A stretch of 64,000 nucleotides of DNA from Mustela lutreola (Eukaryota > Chordata > Mammalia > Carnivora > Mustelidae): positions 157,265,001-157,329,000 of the forward strand of contig NC_081295.1 in NCBI RefSeq assembly GCF_030435805.1. The letters are read 5' to 3'. The notes beneath the pieces are model-generated. The model worked only from the letters and a program-made list of their open reading frames with translations, did not search any database and was not told the origin of the DNA. Below, piece after piece: positions 37,201 through 48,059 of the stretch; within the stretch, counting starts at the first letter, position 1; each line of letters begins with the position of its first letter. The position numbers were made by a program, and so were the translations under genes.

Positions 37201-37587
37201 TCTTACAGGGTTTTAGTGTTCCAAGGGTTTTCAGTGTTCCAAGATTCTTAATTTCTTAATTTCCTATGTATGTTCCTGAATATCTTCTTCTAAGTAAAAA
37301 TAAACTAGCATTCCTAAATGGGGGTGGGGAATAAGAAAAATAAGAAAAACCTGTGGTGCTTTTTAAAATAATAGTATGATGCAGATGCTCTAGGACACTA
37401 GGTCATATCTCTGGAGGTTGCATGAATCGATGAGCTTAGATTATGAGCACTCACTTGTATAAAAGAATCAAGTAAGGAAATTCCCTTGAGAGTTGTCAGA
37501 AGAAATTTTGGATGACACAAGAAGGTCATAGTCATCTTAAATACCCTGGCAGTCAAAGTCCCCCATCAAAGGGTCTTCCCTGCTCAG
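34273..37587. other. Unit-C flank left of the OR
   Basis: 34273-35370 matches A 5807-7150. At 35375-35405 a short SINE-like scrap ('GGATCAGTCGGTTAA') joins to sequence matching A 8311 onward, so about 1.1 kb of A is absent. 35405-37370 matches both A and B. No gene seen. Confidence 0.65.
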
Positions 37588-38526
37588 TCATCTGGAGTCC
37601 TGGCCCCTGCAAAGTACCTTCTTCATTGCTCCTGTCACATCCTTGTTCCTCAGTGTATATATGACGGGGTTGACCATGGGGGTGACGATGGTGTAGAACA
37701 GAGAAATAAACTTGACCTGATCCTGGGAGTAGTTATTGCTGGGCTGGAGGTAAGCATAGATGGCCGTGCCATAGAACAGGGAGACCACTGTGATGTGGGA
37801 CCCACATGTGCCAAACGCTTTCCTCTGCCCTGCAGATGACTTTATTCTTAAGACCGCCCTGACGATCTGACCATAGGAGACTGTGATTAATGTCACAGGT
37901 ATGAGAAGGATGACCACACCGACAAAGAAGACCTCAGACTCATACACAGTGGTGTCTACACAGGCAAGCTTGAGCAGTGCGGGGACCTCACAAAAGAAGT
38001 GGTCTATTTTATTTCTCCCACAAAGTGATAAAAGGAAGAGGAGCACTGTCTGCAACGAGGAGTTGCCAAAACCAATAAACCACGATGCAGAAGCCATGAG
38101 GGCACAGAGACGGGGGTGCATGATCACGGTGTACTGCAGGGGCTTGCAGATGGCTGCATAGCGGTCAAACGCCATGACCCCTAACAGAAGGCATTCCGTG
38201 CATCCCAGCCCTAGAGCAACAAACAGCTGAACTACACAGCCACCATATGAGATAGACTTGTCTGCCGTCCTGAGATGAACCAGGAGCTGCGGGACAGTGC
38301 TGGTCGTGTAACACAGGTCCAGAAAGCTTAGGTTGGAGAGGAAAAAGTACATGGGAGTCTGAAGATGTGGGTCCAGTTGGGCCAAGGCAATGATGGTGGC
38401 GTTTCCCAGCAGAGTGAACAGGTAGAAGATCAGAAGAACCACAAAGAGGACTAGCTCCAGTTGAGGCCGGTCAGAGAACCCCAGCAGGATAAACCCCATG
38501 AAAGAGCTGCCATTCTTCTGTTCCAT
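37588..38526 (-). CDS. Olfactory receptor, family 2 (OR2W/2B/2G-like), copy C
   Basis: Intact 312-residue paralog. Landmarks: NGS at 5-7, [10 protein letters not shown] (58-67), Cys97, FDRYAAIC (120-127), ECL2 cysteines, [11 protein letters not shown] (238-248) and NPVIYTLRN (286-294). Residues unique to C include Met10, Ala43, Ala49, Leu163, Ser167, Val181, Tyr195, Val199, Thr212, Thr215, Val216 and Ile274. Residues 77-113 agree with copy B at every A/B difference, while the last 20 residues agree with copy A, a mosaic suggesting exchange between copies. On the minus strand 'CGTCCTGGCAG' ends about 20 bp before the ATG and is the best 5' UTR acceptor candidate of the three. Family role as in copy A: odorant GPCR of olfactory cilia; the ligand is unknown. 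Confidence 0.96.
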   Translation of the reverse strand: MEQKNGSSFMGFILLGFSDRPQLELVLFVVLLIFYLFTLLGNATIIALAQLDPHLQTPMYFFLSNLSFLDLCYTTSTVPQLLVHLRTADKSISYGGCVVQLFVALGLGCTECLLLGVMAFDRYAAICKPLQYTVIMHPRLCALMASASWFIGFGNSSLQTVLLFLLSLCGRNKIDHFFCEVPALLKLACVDTTVYESEVFFVGVVILLIPVTLITVSYGQIVRAVLRIKSSAGQRKAFGTCGSHITVVSLFYGTAIYAYLQPSNNYSQDQVKFISLFYTIVTPMVNPVIYTLRNKDVTGAMKKVLCRGQDSR

Positions 38527-40639
38527 CCTCTGCTAGCACATGTTTCCTGCCAGGACGAAGCATTTAGCAATTTTAAAAGAAATCTTTAAAAAAAAAAAAA
38601 AAGAAATTAAAAAAAAATAGTTGACAGGGGTAGGGTGGATCTCTCATATTAAAGTAGGACCATAGGATTTTATCATTAACTACTTGAATGAATGATGTGA
38701 TCATTAAGTGCTGGATGATAATGAATAATGAATCATGGAGCACTTCATCAAAAATTAATGACATACTATATGGCGACTAATATAATAAAAAATAAAAATT
38801 TTTATAAAGAATAAACACTTAAGTAAATTTAAAAATTGACATAATTTATCCCAATCCAGTTTTACATTATTACAAAAAGAATATCATTAATATTTAGTAT
38901 AAGAAAAATGAAATAATGCATATTGTCTTTGAATCAGTCATAGGTACAAAAGGTCTTTCGGCCTGAGCTCAATAAGACTAAAGTACTATAAACATATACC
39001 TACATTTTAGAAAGAATGGGGATAATGGAAAAAGAGGGAGGGTAATCAGAAAAAATCAGAAAGAGATGCAGACAGAGGGAGAAATGTTATTTCAAGTATG
39101 TATCTCATGATTCTACAAAATTGGATTTGCACATACCTCACGTGCAATAGAATACAATACAATATAATCTCAAAAATGCATTCAGATACAGGAATTGAAA
39201 ACCTAGAATGTATTAATTCAAAGAATTCAATTACATGCAAAATACCACCACTACTCTGCACACAAACATTTTGACAGAACTGACTAACGTATTTATGAAA
39301 GTTGCACCGATTTTTGATATGGTAGGGAAAAAAGTAATAATCACAGAGAACCAAAAACATTACTATCCAAATACAGTGCTTAACTTTTCCTTAAAGATGC
39401 TTGAAATTACCATACCAATTTAATAGGAACTCCAAAAATTCATTGGCCCTGCATATCCATTGAAATCAGAACCCTGAAATCCAGTGGCCAAGACTTTCTT
39501 CTTCTATCTGAAGACTTCTGTTTCACACATTACCAAGTACAGGGCATGGAATCCTAAAAGAGGTAGGATTTTTCACTATCAACATTCTAATCAGATTAGT
39601 CATTTTAAAAGTTATCTAGTGGTGTAATCTATCTACAAAGAAAAATGCTTTACATCACTCCCTATGATAAAATAATTAAATATATAAATACGTAGAGATA
39701 AAGACAGATACATTCTCAAAGTAAAGTAGGTTAAATCACTATAATGGAAACCTCTAAGTACTAGAAGAAAAGTTATAAAGAAAAGGATATTTTCATATAC
39801 AAAATCTCAGACATCCATTGATATTAGACTAATTACCAACTTTCTGAAGCTATCTTGCAGAGTTAGTCACACTGAACAAACACATGGCTAGCTCTAAGGC
39901 AAGTCTGATGAACATTGTCATCCAACTGATTAGTACTGAAGAAGCTCTATCCCAACAAAACAGACGTCAGAAAATGACTATTTCAGTTCTATCATGTTCA
40001 AATAGTTAAGCATACAGTACATTTTTAATTCTTCTGAGAGTTTCAAAATCTGAATCAGAGTAGACACATTGATGTGTGAGAGAAATTGGTACAAAACTGT
40101 CCTAAAATAAATGTATCTAAAATCTGAATAGAGGTTATAGAGTTCACACTATTTTATATGTCCTCTGATTTTCTATAAAGTTGTGGTCAGTGTTACCCAG
40201 AATAAAAAATTATGCACAAGTATTTCTTGATAGAATTATTATAAAGGCATCTGAAAGAGTCTAAATGTGCAAAAAAAGAGAATATCCCCAGACTCACATA
40301 TACTCAGAAGAGCAAAAAAAATAAAAAATTAAAAAAAAAAAACATGTTTCAGTCTCATGCACATACACACACAAATACAGATACACTTGTCTTAAGTAAA
40401 TTGCTGGCAACTTTCCAAATGTGCCTCATAAAGGATACACTAAAGTGAAAGAAGACAAAAGTGAAATGCTAACTCCTCCACGGAAAGCACCAATATAGTA
40501 ATGCAGCATTAGAATAAAATAATGTTGTAATTTAACATTATCCTATCCATAAGGACTAAGAAGGCAGATGAGAAAAGATAAAACTCCAGCAAGATGATAT
40601 TGTACAAACGCTTTGCTGCTTTATAAGATTATATATGTG
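38527..40639. other. OR copy C upstream flank
   Basis: Matches A 11734-13890 without the A-specific SINE. At about 38690-38800 an extra L1-3'-end-like scrap ('GGATGATAATGAATAATGAATC', 'TTAATGACATACTATATGGCG') is present. No gene. Confidence 0.6.
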
Positions 40640-41462
40640 TGTGAAAAAGTGCTCCACATCACTCGGCATCAGGGAAATACAAATCAAAACCACAATGAGA
40701 TATCACCTCACACCAGTCAGAATGGCTAAAATTAACAAGTCAGGAAATGACAGATGCTGGTGAGGATGCGGAGAAAGGGGAACCCTCCTACGCTGTTGGT
40801 GGGAATGCAAGCTGGTGCAGCCACTCTGGAAAACAATATGGAGGTTCTTCAAAAAGTTGAAAATAGAGCTACCCTACAACGCAGCAACTGCACTACTGGG
40901 CATTTACCCTAAAGATACAAATGTAGGGATCCGAAGGGGCATGTGCACCCAAATGTTTGTAGCAGCAATGTCCACAATAGCCAAACTATGGAAAGAACCT
41001 AGATGTCCATCAACAGATGAATGGATAAAGATGATGTGGTATATATACACAATGGAATACTATGCAGCCATCAAAAGAAATGAAATCTTGCCATTTGCAA
41101 TGATGCGGATGGAACTAAAGGATATTATGCTGAGTGAAATAAATCAATCAGAGAAAGACAATTATATTTTCTCCCTGATATGAGGAATTTGAGAGGCAAA
41201 ATGGGGGGCTTTGGGGGGGTAGGAAGGACAAAATGAAAAAAGATGGGATCGGGAGGGAGATAAACCATAAGAGACTCTTAATCTCACAAAACAAACTGAG
41301 GGTTGCTGGGAGGAGGGGATAGGGAGAGGGTGGTGGGATTATGGACATTGGGGAGGGTATGTGCTATGGTGAGTGCTGTGAAGTGTGTAAGCCTGATGAT
41401 TCACAGATCTGTACTCCTGGGGCAAATAATACATTATATATTAATTTTTAAAAAAAATTTTT
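40640..41462 (+). mobile_element. 5'-truncated L1 specific to unit C
   Basis: From 'AAAAAGTGCTCCACATCACTC' through the ORF2 C-terminus, open from 40815 to 41183 ('[21 protein letters not shown]', '[21 protein letters not shown]'), a 3' UTR and an A-rich end. It replaces sequence equivalent to A 13890-14690, so insertion came with a local deletion or followed one. Well preserved, so fairly young. Confidence 0.93.
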
Positions 41463-42834
41463 AAAGCACATGTTACTTGGCAAGAGAAAAATGTTATTAG
41501 GTATAATAACAATAAATAGATTCTACAAAATAAAAGAAGATGGCATTCTAAGTCATAATTACCATCCAAAAAATAATATAACGGAAAATGACACCTCATA
41601 AAAATACAGTTTTACAACAACAATTAAGAGAACAGATATCAAATGGAAGAGGTTAAATATTTAGTGCCGGCACACGGGAGCTCTAAATATTTAGAGCCAT
41701 CATTGTAGGTGTTCAATGCTGACATATAAGTCTTATTTCATTGGAAGAATACATATTTCCATATACTAGCTGGTCAGTATACAACTACACATTGTAAAGA
41801 CTAAATATCTCAAGATAGTGTCTATATTGAAGATATTTCAAATACATAACATTCACTGATATATTTGACATACAAACCCTGCCCTATCCAGTTCCTAGTG
41901 AATCCTGAAATCGTGTTGGCAAACTATGAACAGCCTCAGGGCTACGAGTGAATCTCTTCGCGTTAATGATGCATCTGTTTCATAGGTCTGAGCTAACCTC
42001 AGATATATTACAACAGGCTCCTCAGTAAGAATTGCATCAGACTTAGTCCTGCCTTAGCACTGGCAGCCTTTCGTCTCTCCTAAGAGTCTGTCACTGGCTA
42101 AGAGTTGCCCACACTCTGTTCCTGAGACCTCCTTGCAAAGCAGATCCCTCTCAGCTGAGGGCAAATCTCTGAAGAAGGGAATGGCTGTGCACCTGGCAGC
42201 CCATATTCCTAACACATAGGGTAAGGATCAGAGCAGCAGCCAGGTAAAGAGCGTCTGAGCGGGGCCCCAACAGCATTCACACAGAGTCCATTCACGATCC
42301 TGTGCAAGGATAGATGGATGGAACCTGGTATACCTTACACATCACCTCAGTGCAATTATACACATACAGACACACACAACTTATCATTTGCCTAATTCAT
42401 GAATTAAACATTCAGGATTCTTCTTTTTTTTTATTCAGATTGGTATTTGTACTCACTTGAATGGTCATCATTTCTTATTAAAAATAACATGAAAATAGAA
42501 AAATGCTGACACAATATTCACAGAATGGAACTCCCCTGTGGTACTTACACCATAGCATTTTTAAAAATCCATAATATTTTATATTTTAGATATTTTGGTA
42601 ACTCTTAAGAGAGAAAATGACCACTTAGAAACTATAAATACTGATAAGAACTTTTATGCATAGAGAACAAATATTGTCTAATTTCACAGACAACAAGGAC
42701 CAAAGAGAAAGCATGGAAACAAATAGTCTAATAGTTTTACCATATAGTCTAATACTAGTCTAATATTTTTACCCATATACATACTCTCTTATTCTATTCC
42801 TGAAGCCCATATTTTATTGCCACTAAATATTCTT
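41463..42834. other. Unit-C flank
   Basis: Aligns with A 14690-15330 and then 16130-16650; about 490 bp of A-type sequence (excluding the A SINE) is missing at about 42030. A short unmatched stretch at 42325-42505 looks inserted. Confidence 0.55.
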
Positions 42835-43029
42835 TTTTTTTAAAGATTTTATTTATTTATTTGACAGAGAGAAAGATCACAAGTAGGCAGAGAGGCAGGC
42901 AGAGAAAGAGGGGGAAGCAGGCTCCCTGCTGAGCAGAGAGCCCAATTCGAGGCTCGATCCCAGGACCCTGAGATCATGACCTGAGCCAAAGGCAGTGGCT
43001 TAACCCACTGAGCCACCCAGGCGCCCCAA
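42835..43029 (-). mobile_element. CAN-SINE specific to unit C
   Basis: Reverse copy from T-rich 'TAAAGATTTTATTTATTTATT' to 'GAGCCACCCAGGCGCCCC'. Perfect TSD CCACTAAATATTCTT (42820-42834 and 43030-43044). Confidence 0.97.
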
Positions 43030-43044
43030 CCACTAAATATTCTT

Positions 43045-44044
43045 AATTAAATGATTATCCACATGTGCATACACAAGTATAATGAATGTATTACAGTAAA
43101 ATGAAATGTCTAGGAATGACTTGGTGGAGTCTATAATGAACAATTAAGTTTACTTCTTATATTTGGTGAATTTCCATGGTCTGTTCCTTTAAACAATGGA
43201 CTATATATGCAAACCAATACAGCTTTTCTGTTCCACGAACAATTGTAACTGAAAATTAACTAACTTACAATTCTTAAAGCAACACAGAGACCTAGTTCCA
43301 TTTCACTCACTTTGCTCACCCTCTCTGTGGGTTCTAAGCTATCTCCCTACCTCCTTTCCAAATCACTGACTAAAGACGGTACCGGGCATTTGTACTCGGA
43401 CATGTAGAAACCTTTGTGTTCTTTGCAGTAAATGCAAAGGTTTACTATACCAGCACTGGCTTATCCATAAATTTTTCCTAAGCAAAAAGATACTTGCTCA
43501 CAATGACTTCACATGTCTTCATGTGGTACAGATCTGCACTTTGCCTCTAGGAGGTAGGAGATGAAGACTTGCAAACTCCACTATGGTTTCCCGAAAGCAG
43601 TGACCTGGCTGTATGACAGGGAGATCCTTATGAGCACAGGAGAGGTGCTGTGACACCCAGCTGTGACTGGGCTGGCACCAAAAACCAAATGTGTTTCCCT
43701 GGCTGACGTCTCTGGGGAGCAGAAGCCCCACACTGTTAATGAGCCCCTATCACTGAGCTGTCCAGAGATGGCCGTCCTCAGGGAGAACGACGATCAAGGG
43801 CAATGTCAGAGGAGACTTCATCTGTTTCTTTTGTTTTTTCACATATTCAACAAAGGACAATAATTCCCTAGATTTCCCCAACCACCTGAGTCTCATCTGT
43901 GAATGACTGTCATAGTTTCCAAGACACTTAAGAGTTTTTCATCACAATTGCCCAAGTATTTACATCTATAAGTAAGAGTCTTTCAGTTACTTAATTTTTA
44001 ATGTAAATATGCAAATAAATTCTTAATTTCATTCATAACCCATT
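43045..44044. other. Conserved flank of unit C
   Basis: Counterpart of A 16730-17640 and B 25450-26400. No gene recognised. Confidence 0.55.
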
Positions 44045-44262
44045 TCATTCATTACCCATTCATAACCTATATATATATTAGCTCTATCATATATATAATA
44101 TATATACACACATAATATATATATTAGCTCTGTGATCCCATATATATCCCATATATATCTATATATATCCCATATATATATATGGGATCACAGAGCTAAT
44201 ATATATATTTTATATATAGAATATGGGATATATATAGATATATATGGGATCACAGAGCTAAT
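44045..44262. repeat. AT-rich inverted repeat / hairpin array
   Basis: Four full or partial copies of a unit containing GGGATCACAGAGCTAAT, in both orientations, embedded in TA runs. Arms 44123-44147 and 44176-44200 are perfect 25-bp reverse complements with a 28-bp AT-rich loop; a third good copy ends at 44262. Unit A has a single copy at 17866-17882. Confidence 0.95.
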
Positions 44263-44420
44263 ATTAAGGCAATTCTTATCTTTACCATAAATATTAAAGA
44301 AGGCAACCAAATTTCTAATGTGACAAAGAAAAAAAAACTTCAAATCCTCTACAACACTCTTCAATTTATAGCCACAGGTTTTAATGATGTACTCAAACGA
44401 TTTTTAAAAATTATCTATGT

Positions 44421-44490
44421 ATTGCATGGAGCACTGGGTGTGGTGCATAAATAATGAATCTTGGAACACTGAAAAAATAAAATTAAAAAC
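44421..44490 (+). mobile_element. 70-bp L1 3' end stub with TSD
   Basis: 'ATTGCATGGAGCACTGGGTG' to 'AAATAAAATTAAAAAC' is the last part of an L1 3' UTR. TSD AAAATTATCTATGT (44407-44420 and 44491-44504). Confidence 0.92.
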
Positions 44491-44505
44491 AAAATTATCT
44501 ATGTT

Positions 44506-44704
44506 TTGGGTGCTGGGGAACCCAGTCAGTTAAGCATCTGCATTTGGTTCAGGTCATGATCTCAGGGTCCTGGAAGTGAGCACTGCATCAGTCTCCCTGC
44601 TCAGGGGCAAATCTGCTTCTCCCTATGTCTCTGCCCCTCCCCCTTCTCATGTTTGCTCTTTCTCTCTCTCTCTCTCTCTCTCTAAAATAAATAAATAAGA
44701 TCCT
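44506..44704 (+). mobile_element. CAN-SINE reusing the same target
   Basis: Body 'GGGTGCTGGGGAACCCAGTC', a long CT run, tail AAATAAATAAATAAGATC. The right copy of the target, ACATTATCTCTGTTTTT, near 44706 resembles the left AAATTATCTATGTTTT, giving a third copy of the target. Confidence 0.85.
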
Positions 44705-45360
44705 AAAAAACATTATCTCTGTTTTTCATAAAACATACATGGTTTATTTAAATTCAACTAGTCTTCGCATTTAAGTTCCAAATGATTTTGACTTTACCAG
44801 GATAATTAAAATAATCACTACAGAAAAATAGAAGGAAGCTGATGGGTTTATGGTTATTTCTGGTAGGTCCGTAAGTTTCAATTTCATTTATCATGTTCAG
44901 CAAAAAGAGAGAAACTACTTCCTGAGGAAGATGTTCTTAGATTTGAATTTTTTCAGTTATTCCCATCCCAGTTAGATCCCCTCCTGAGAGCTGGAGGGAG
45001 AACAGGCAGCCACTGGTCCGGGTGTCCTTTGAAGAAAGAGGGAATCACAGTCCTGCTATTACGCTTTGCATCCCAGACCTCACTCACTGGCAGCCTTACA
45101 CGCTCAAATGGCTTTGATAATAGTGAGGCATTACCTAGCAATCTGACTCACACTCACATCCTAGATTGCATATTATCTAGGATAACGCTTAAGCACCTAC
45201 TCCAAGATATGCATGTAAGAATGGTCAACAGCATCATTGTTTGTATTAATGGAAACTAGAAACAATCCTAAAGCTTGTAACAGCAACCTAGGTAAATTGT
45301 GCCCTGTTTTCACAAACAAGTACTCTACAACAATATGAGTAAAACTATGGCTAAACAGGG
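44705..45360. other. Single-copy sequence, nothing recognised
   Basis: No repeat family or coding signal stood out. Short open frames around 44953-45259 overlap on both strands and look like chance. Confidence 0.5.
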
Positions 45361-45470
45361 CCATCTGGGCCGCTTACTCGTTAAGCATCTGACCCCTGAC
45401 CTCAGGGTCATGAGTTCAAGCTCTGTGCTGGGCTCCACGCCAGTGTAGAGCCTAGTAAAAACCAACTTCA
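45361..45470 (+). mobile_element. Decayed CAN-SINE
   Basis: 'GGCCATCTGGGCCGCTTACTC', 'AAGCATCTGACCCCTGACCTC' and 'GTGCTGGGCTCCACGCC' follow the SINE plan at low identity. Confidence 0.7.
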
Positions 45471-45768
45471 GCTAAACAAATAGAAATAGTGTTTTCCACA
45501 CAAAGTACTAAGCAAATGATGCAAGTTTACAAGGATTACAAAGTAATCCTTCCCTCTACATAAAGTTAAAAAATAGGCAGAACAAATTACTGTTTATGAA
45601 TTCAAATATGGGTGGTAAGACTATAGTTACAGTAAAAAACTATAGCGAAAACTAAAAATGATATCAAAAGGCTGATTATAACAAAGTCAAGATCCAAATA
45701 GAGAGAAAGGTATGCAGTTGGGTAGAGTCCGAGGTTCTGTCCAGGTTCTAGTTAAAAATGTCAATATC

Positions 45769-45858
45769 GGGCCACCTGGGTGGCTCAGTGGGTTAAAGCC
45801 TCTGCTTTCAGCTCAGGTCATGACACAGGGTCCTGGGATCGAGCCCCGCATCGCATAA
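45769..45858 (+). mobile_element. 3'-truncated CAN-SINE
   Basis: A young-type head, 'GGGCCACCTGGGTGGCTCAG' to 'GAGCCCCGCATCG', then an abrupt stop without CT-rich body or tail. Confidence 0.9.
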
Positions 45859-45890
45859 TTCCATAATTCTTTACATTGAACGTATTTTTA

Positions 45891-46105
45891 AAGGTGTTTG
45901 TCTGTTTGTTTGTTTGTTTGTTTTAAAGATTTTATTTATTTATTTGACAGAGAAAGATCAGTAGGCAGAGAGGTAAGCAGAGAGAGAGGGGAAAGCAGGA
46001 TCCCTGCTGAGCAGAGAGCCCAGTGCGGGGCTTGATCCCAGGACCCTGAGATCATAACCTGAGCCAAAGGCAGAGGCTTAACCCACTGAGCCACCCAGGC
46101 GCCCC
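45891..46105 (-). mobile_element. CAN-SINE, minus strand, with (TTTG)n
   Basis: TSD TACATTGAACGTATTTTTA (45872-45890) and TACATTGAACATATTTTTA (46106-46124). The reversed tail contains a TTTG microsatellite at about 45898-45922. Confidence 0.96.
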
Positions 46106-46124
46106 TACATTGAACATATTTTTA

Positions 46125-46683
46125 TACGACAGTGTTGTTCCTAATATTATATCTATGACGACGAGAAATCAGGAAACAAAGACATAATATAAAAATAATA
46201 TAAATGATGAAGAGTATTTTTTTTAAAGGATGAAAGTGGCTGATAAAATCACATTTGGAAAAGCTAACTTTAGGCAAAAAAGATACACTATTAAGCATTT
46301 GTAAGGAATCACACATGTAAACGACAATGAATACCTATCAGAATAGGATTTTACAGAAAAGCAACACAACTGAAAAAGGAGGGAGCAGGAATGCTTCTTC
46401 AGCAGGAGCCTTGCCACTGTCCTCTCTGCAAAGCTGGAATTGTGAGGACGGTCCTTCCTCTGAAAGATCTAAATTGCCACCAGCTCAGTACATTTTCCAA
46501 CTGGCTGTCTCTGGTCTCTGAACTCTTCCCAGCTCTCTGATCCTCTTCCTCACTACTTGTCCTCCCTCTGAGGGAAGGGAACAGCCCAACCTTCCTGCTA
46601 AGTGACATGTCACCGCCTTGCACGGCCCTGCACTGCTGCCCTTCGTAGGGGTCTGTGGTTACCAGTGAATAAATGGACAAAGA
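46125..46683. other. Single-copy sequence, nothing recognised
   Basis: No family recognised. Overlapping 60-93 codon frames on both strands give no homology. Confidence 0.45.
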
Positions 46684-46765
46684 ACCTGCCTGCCTCTCTG
46701 CCTAGTTGTGATTTCTCTCTCTGTCAAATAAATAAATAAAATCTTTTTTAAAAAAGAAAGAAAGC
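46684..46765 (+). mobile_element. 5'-truncated CAN-SINE tail
   Basis: Only 'CCTGCCTGCCTCTCTGCCTAG' through 'GTCAAATAAATAAATAAAATC' is present. 5' truncation is unusual for a SINE. Confidence 0.9.
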
Positions 46766-47112
46766 AAGCAAGCTTCCAAAATTGGATTTACTATGTCTTC
46801 TTTAAGTATTTGACCACTGAACTAATCCTTGCTCAGGCTGCTGAAAATATAAGGAAACCTAAAACAGTTTGAGCCAATCTCTATTTTCAGACATTAAAAT
46901 TCTTTTAATTATGGCCTTTTGGGAACAAACCCTGTACTCTTGTGAAATTAAATGTTTAACATTATTCACACCTTAAAATTTTAAGTTATAAAGATAAAAC
47001 TTGAAATCACAGTAAGAAGATATTTGTATTCTCAGCAAGCTAACACATTAAGAGCCGTGGATCACTGCCTTTTGGTAACCTTTACTCTCCACCTAGTAAG
47101 AGTAAGGACTTA

Positions 47113-47305
47113 AATTTTTTAAAAAGATTTTGTTTATTAGTGAGAGAATGGCAGTGAGAGCAGGAACACAAGCAGAGGGAGTGGGAGAGGGAGAAGCAGG
47201 CTTCCCGTGGAGCAGGGAGCCCGATGCAGGGCTCAATCCCAGGACCCTGGTATCATGACCTGAGCTGAAGGCAGACACTTAATGATGGAGCCTCCCAGAC
47301 ACCCC
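47113..47305 (-). mobile_element. CAN-SINE, minus strand, older type
   Basis: Perfect 15-bp TSD AAGAGTAAGGACTTA (47098-47112 and 47306-47320). The body is more divergent than the young copies. Confidence 0.96.
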
Positions 47306-47320
47306 AAGAGTAAGGACTTA

Positions 47321-48050
47321 TTAAAAGCAGTTTTAAAATAGTCCAAAGTCCCATGGAAAGAACATAATTTTGGAATCTATATGTCTAAGTCTACATTTTG
47401 GCCCCATCATTTAAAACTGTGGCATTTCAAGAAAAGAATTTAACATCCCTGTTCCAGAGTATGTTCACTTGTACATTAACAATAAATGTTCACCCTCAGT
47501 GGTATGGGAAATAAATCTGAAGAAACAAGACACTGGACTAGCATCGTCAACCAAATACCATCAGAGAAGTGAAGGCTCAACACCACCATTACCTCACTGC
47601 TGTACTTCCATCATTAGGTCTAACAAACTGAGAACTCAGGAAATGATTGTCATTTTCATTTGCAGGAACTTAGACAGCAAAAGTGCCCACCAGCCTTCCA
47701 CCTGTGCAAGCACATCTGGACCAGAGCTGGCCACTCTTATGCATGGAGGCAAGCATCAGATAGTTCAACAAGAGAGTCTTTCAGCTCCTATTGGGTATCA
47801 TCTTTACAGTGGCAGAATATGTACTTTGAAAAGTAGAGCTGAAAATCTTGGGCATTGTATATAACACAACATAAGAACACCATGAAAGAGTAGAAGGCAG
47901 ACAGGCTAGAGGTGTTAGGACCTAAGGAGCAACACTGTGGTGAGTTCCCTGAGTTGCTGTCTTCCTTCTTATATGACAGGACTGATTGTTGGAGAAGCCA
48001 CCATCCCAGAAATACCAATGGGCAGAGACCAAAGAAAAATATCAAGAAAG
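47321..48050. other. Single-copy sequence with a 131-codon open frame
   Basis: An open frame at 47469-47864 has no recognisable domain, signal peptide or low-complexity bias, and its codons look ordinary for non-coding DNA. I do not call a gene. No repeat family was recognised. Confidence 0.4.
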
Positions 48051-48059
48051 ACCTCATCT

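Larger units (their letters stand above)
31629..44325. repeat. Segmental duplication unit C
   Basis: Aligns with unit A from the old L1 (31730 matches window base 5) through the OR to 'ACCAAATTTCTAATGTGAC' near 44310. It carries OR copy C. Relative to A it lacks about 7150-8310, the six A-specific insertions and about 490 bp near 42030. It gained an L1 at 40640 and a SINE at 42835. Confidence 0.87.

Noticed and set aside
47469-47864. 131-codon open frame
   Set aside because: No homology recognised, no splice or promoter context, length is within chance for this much sequence.
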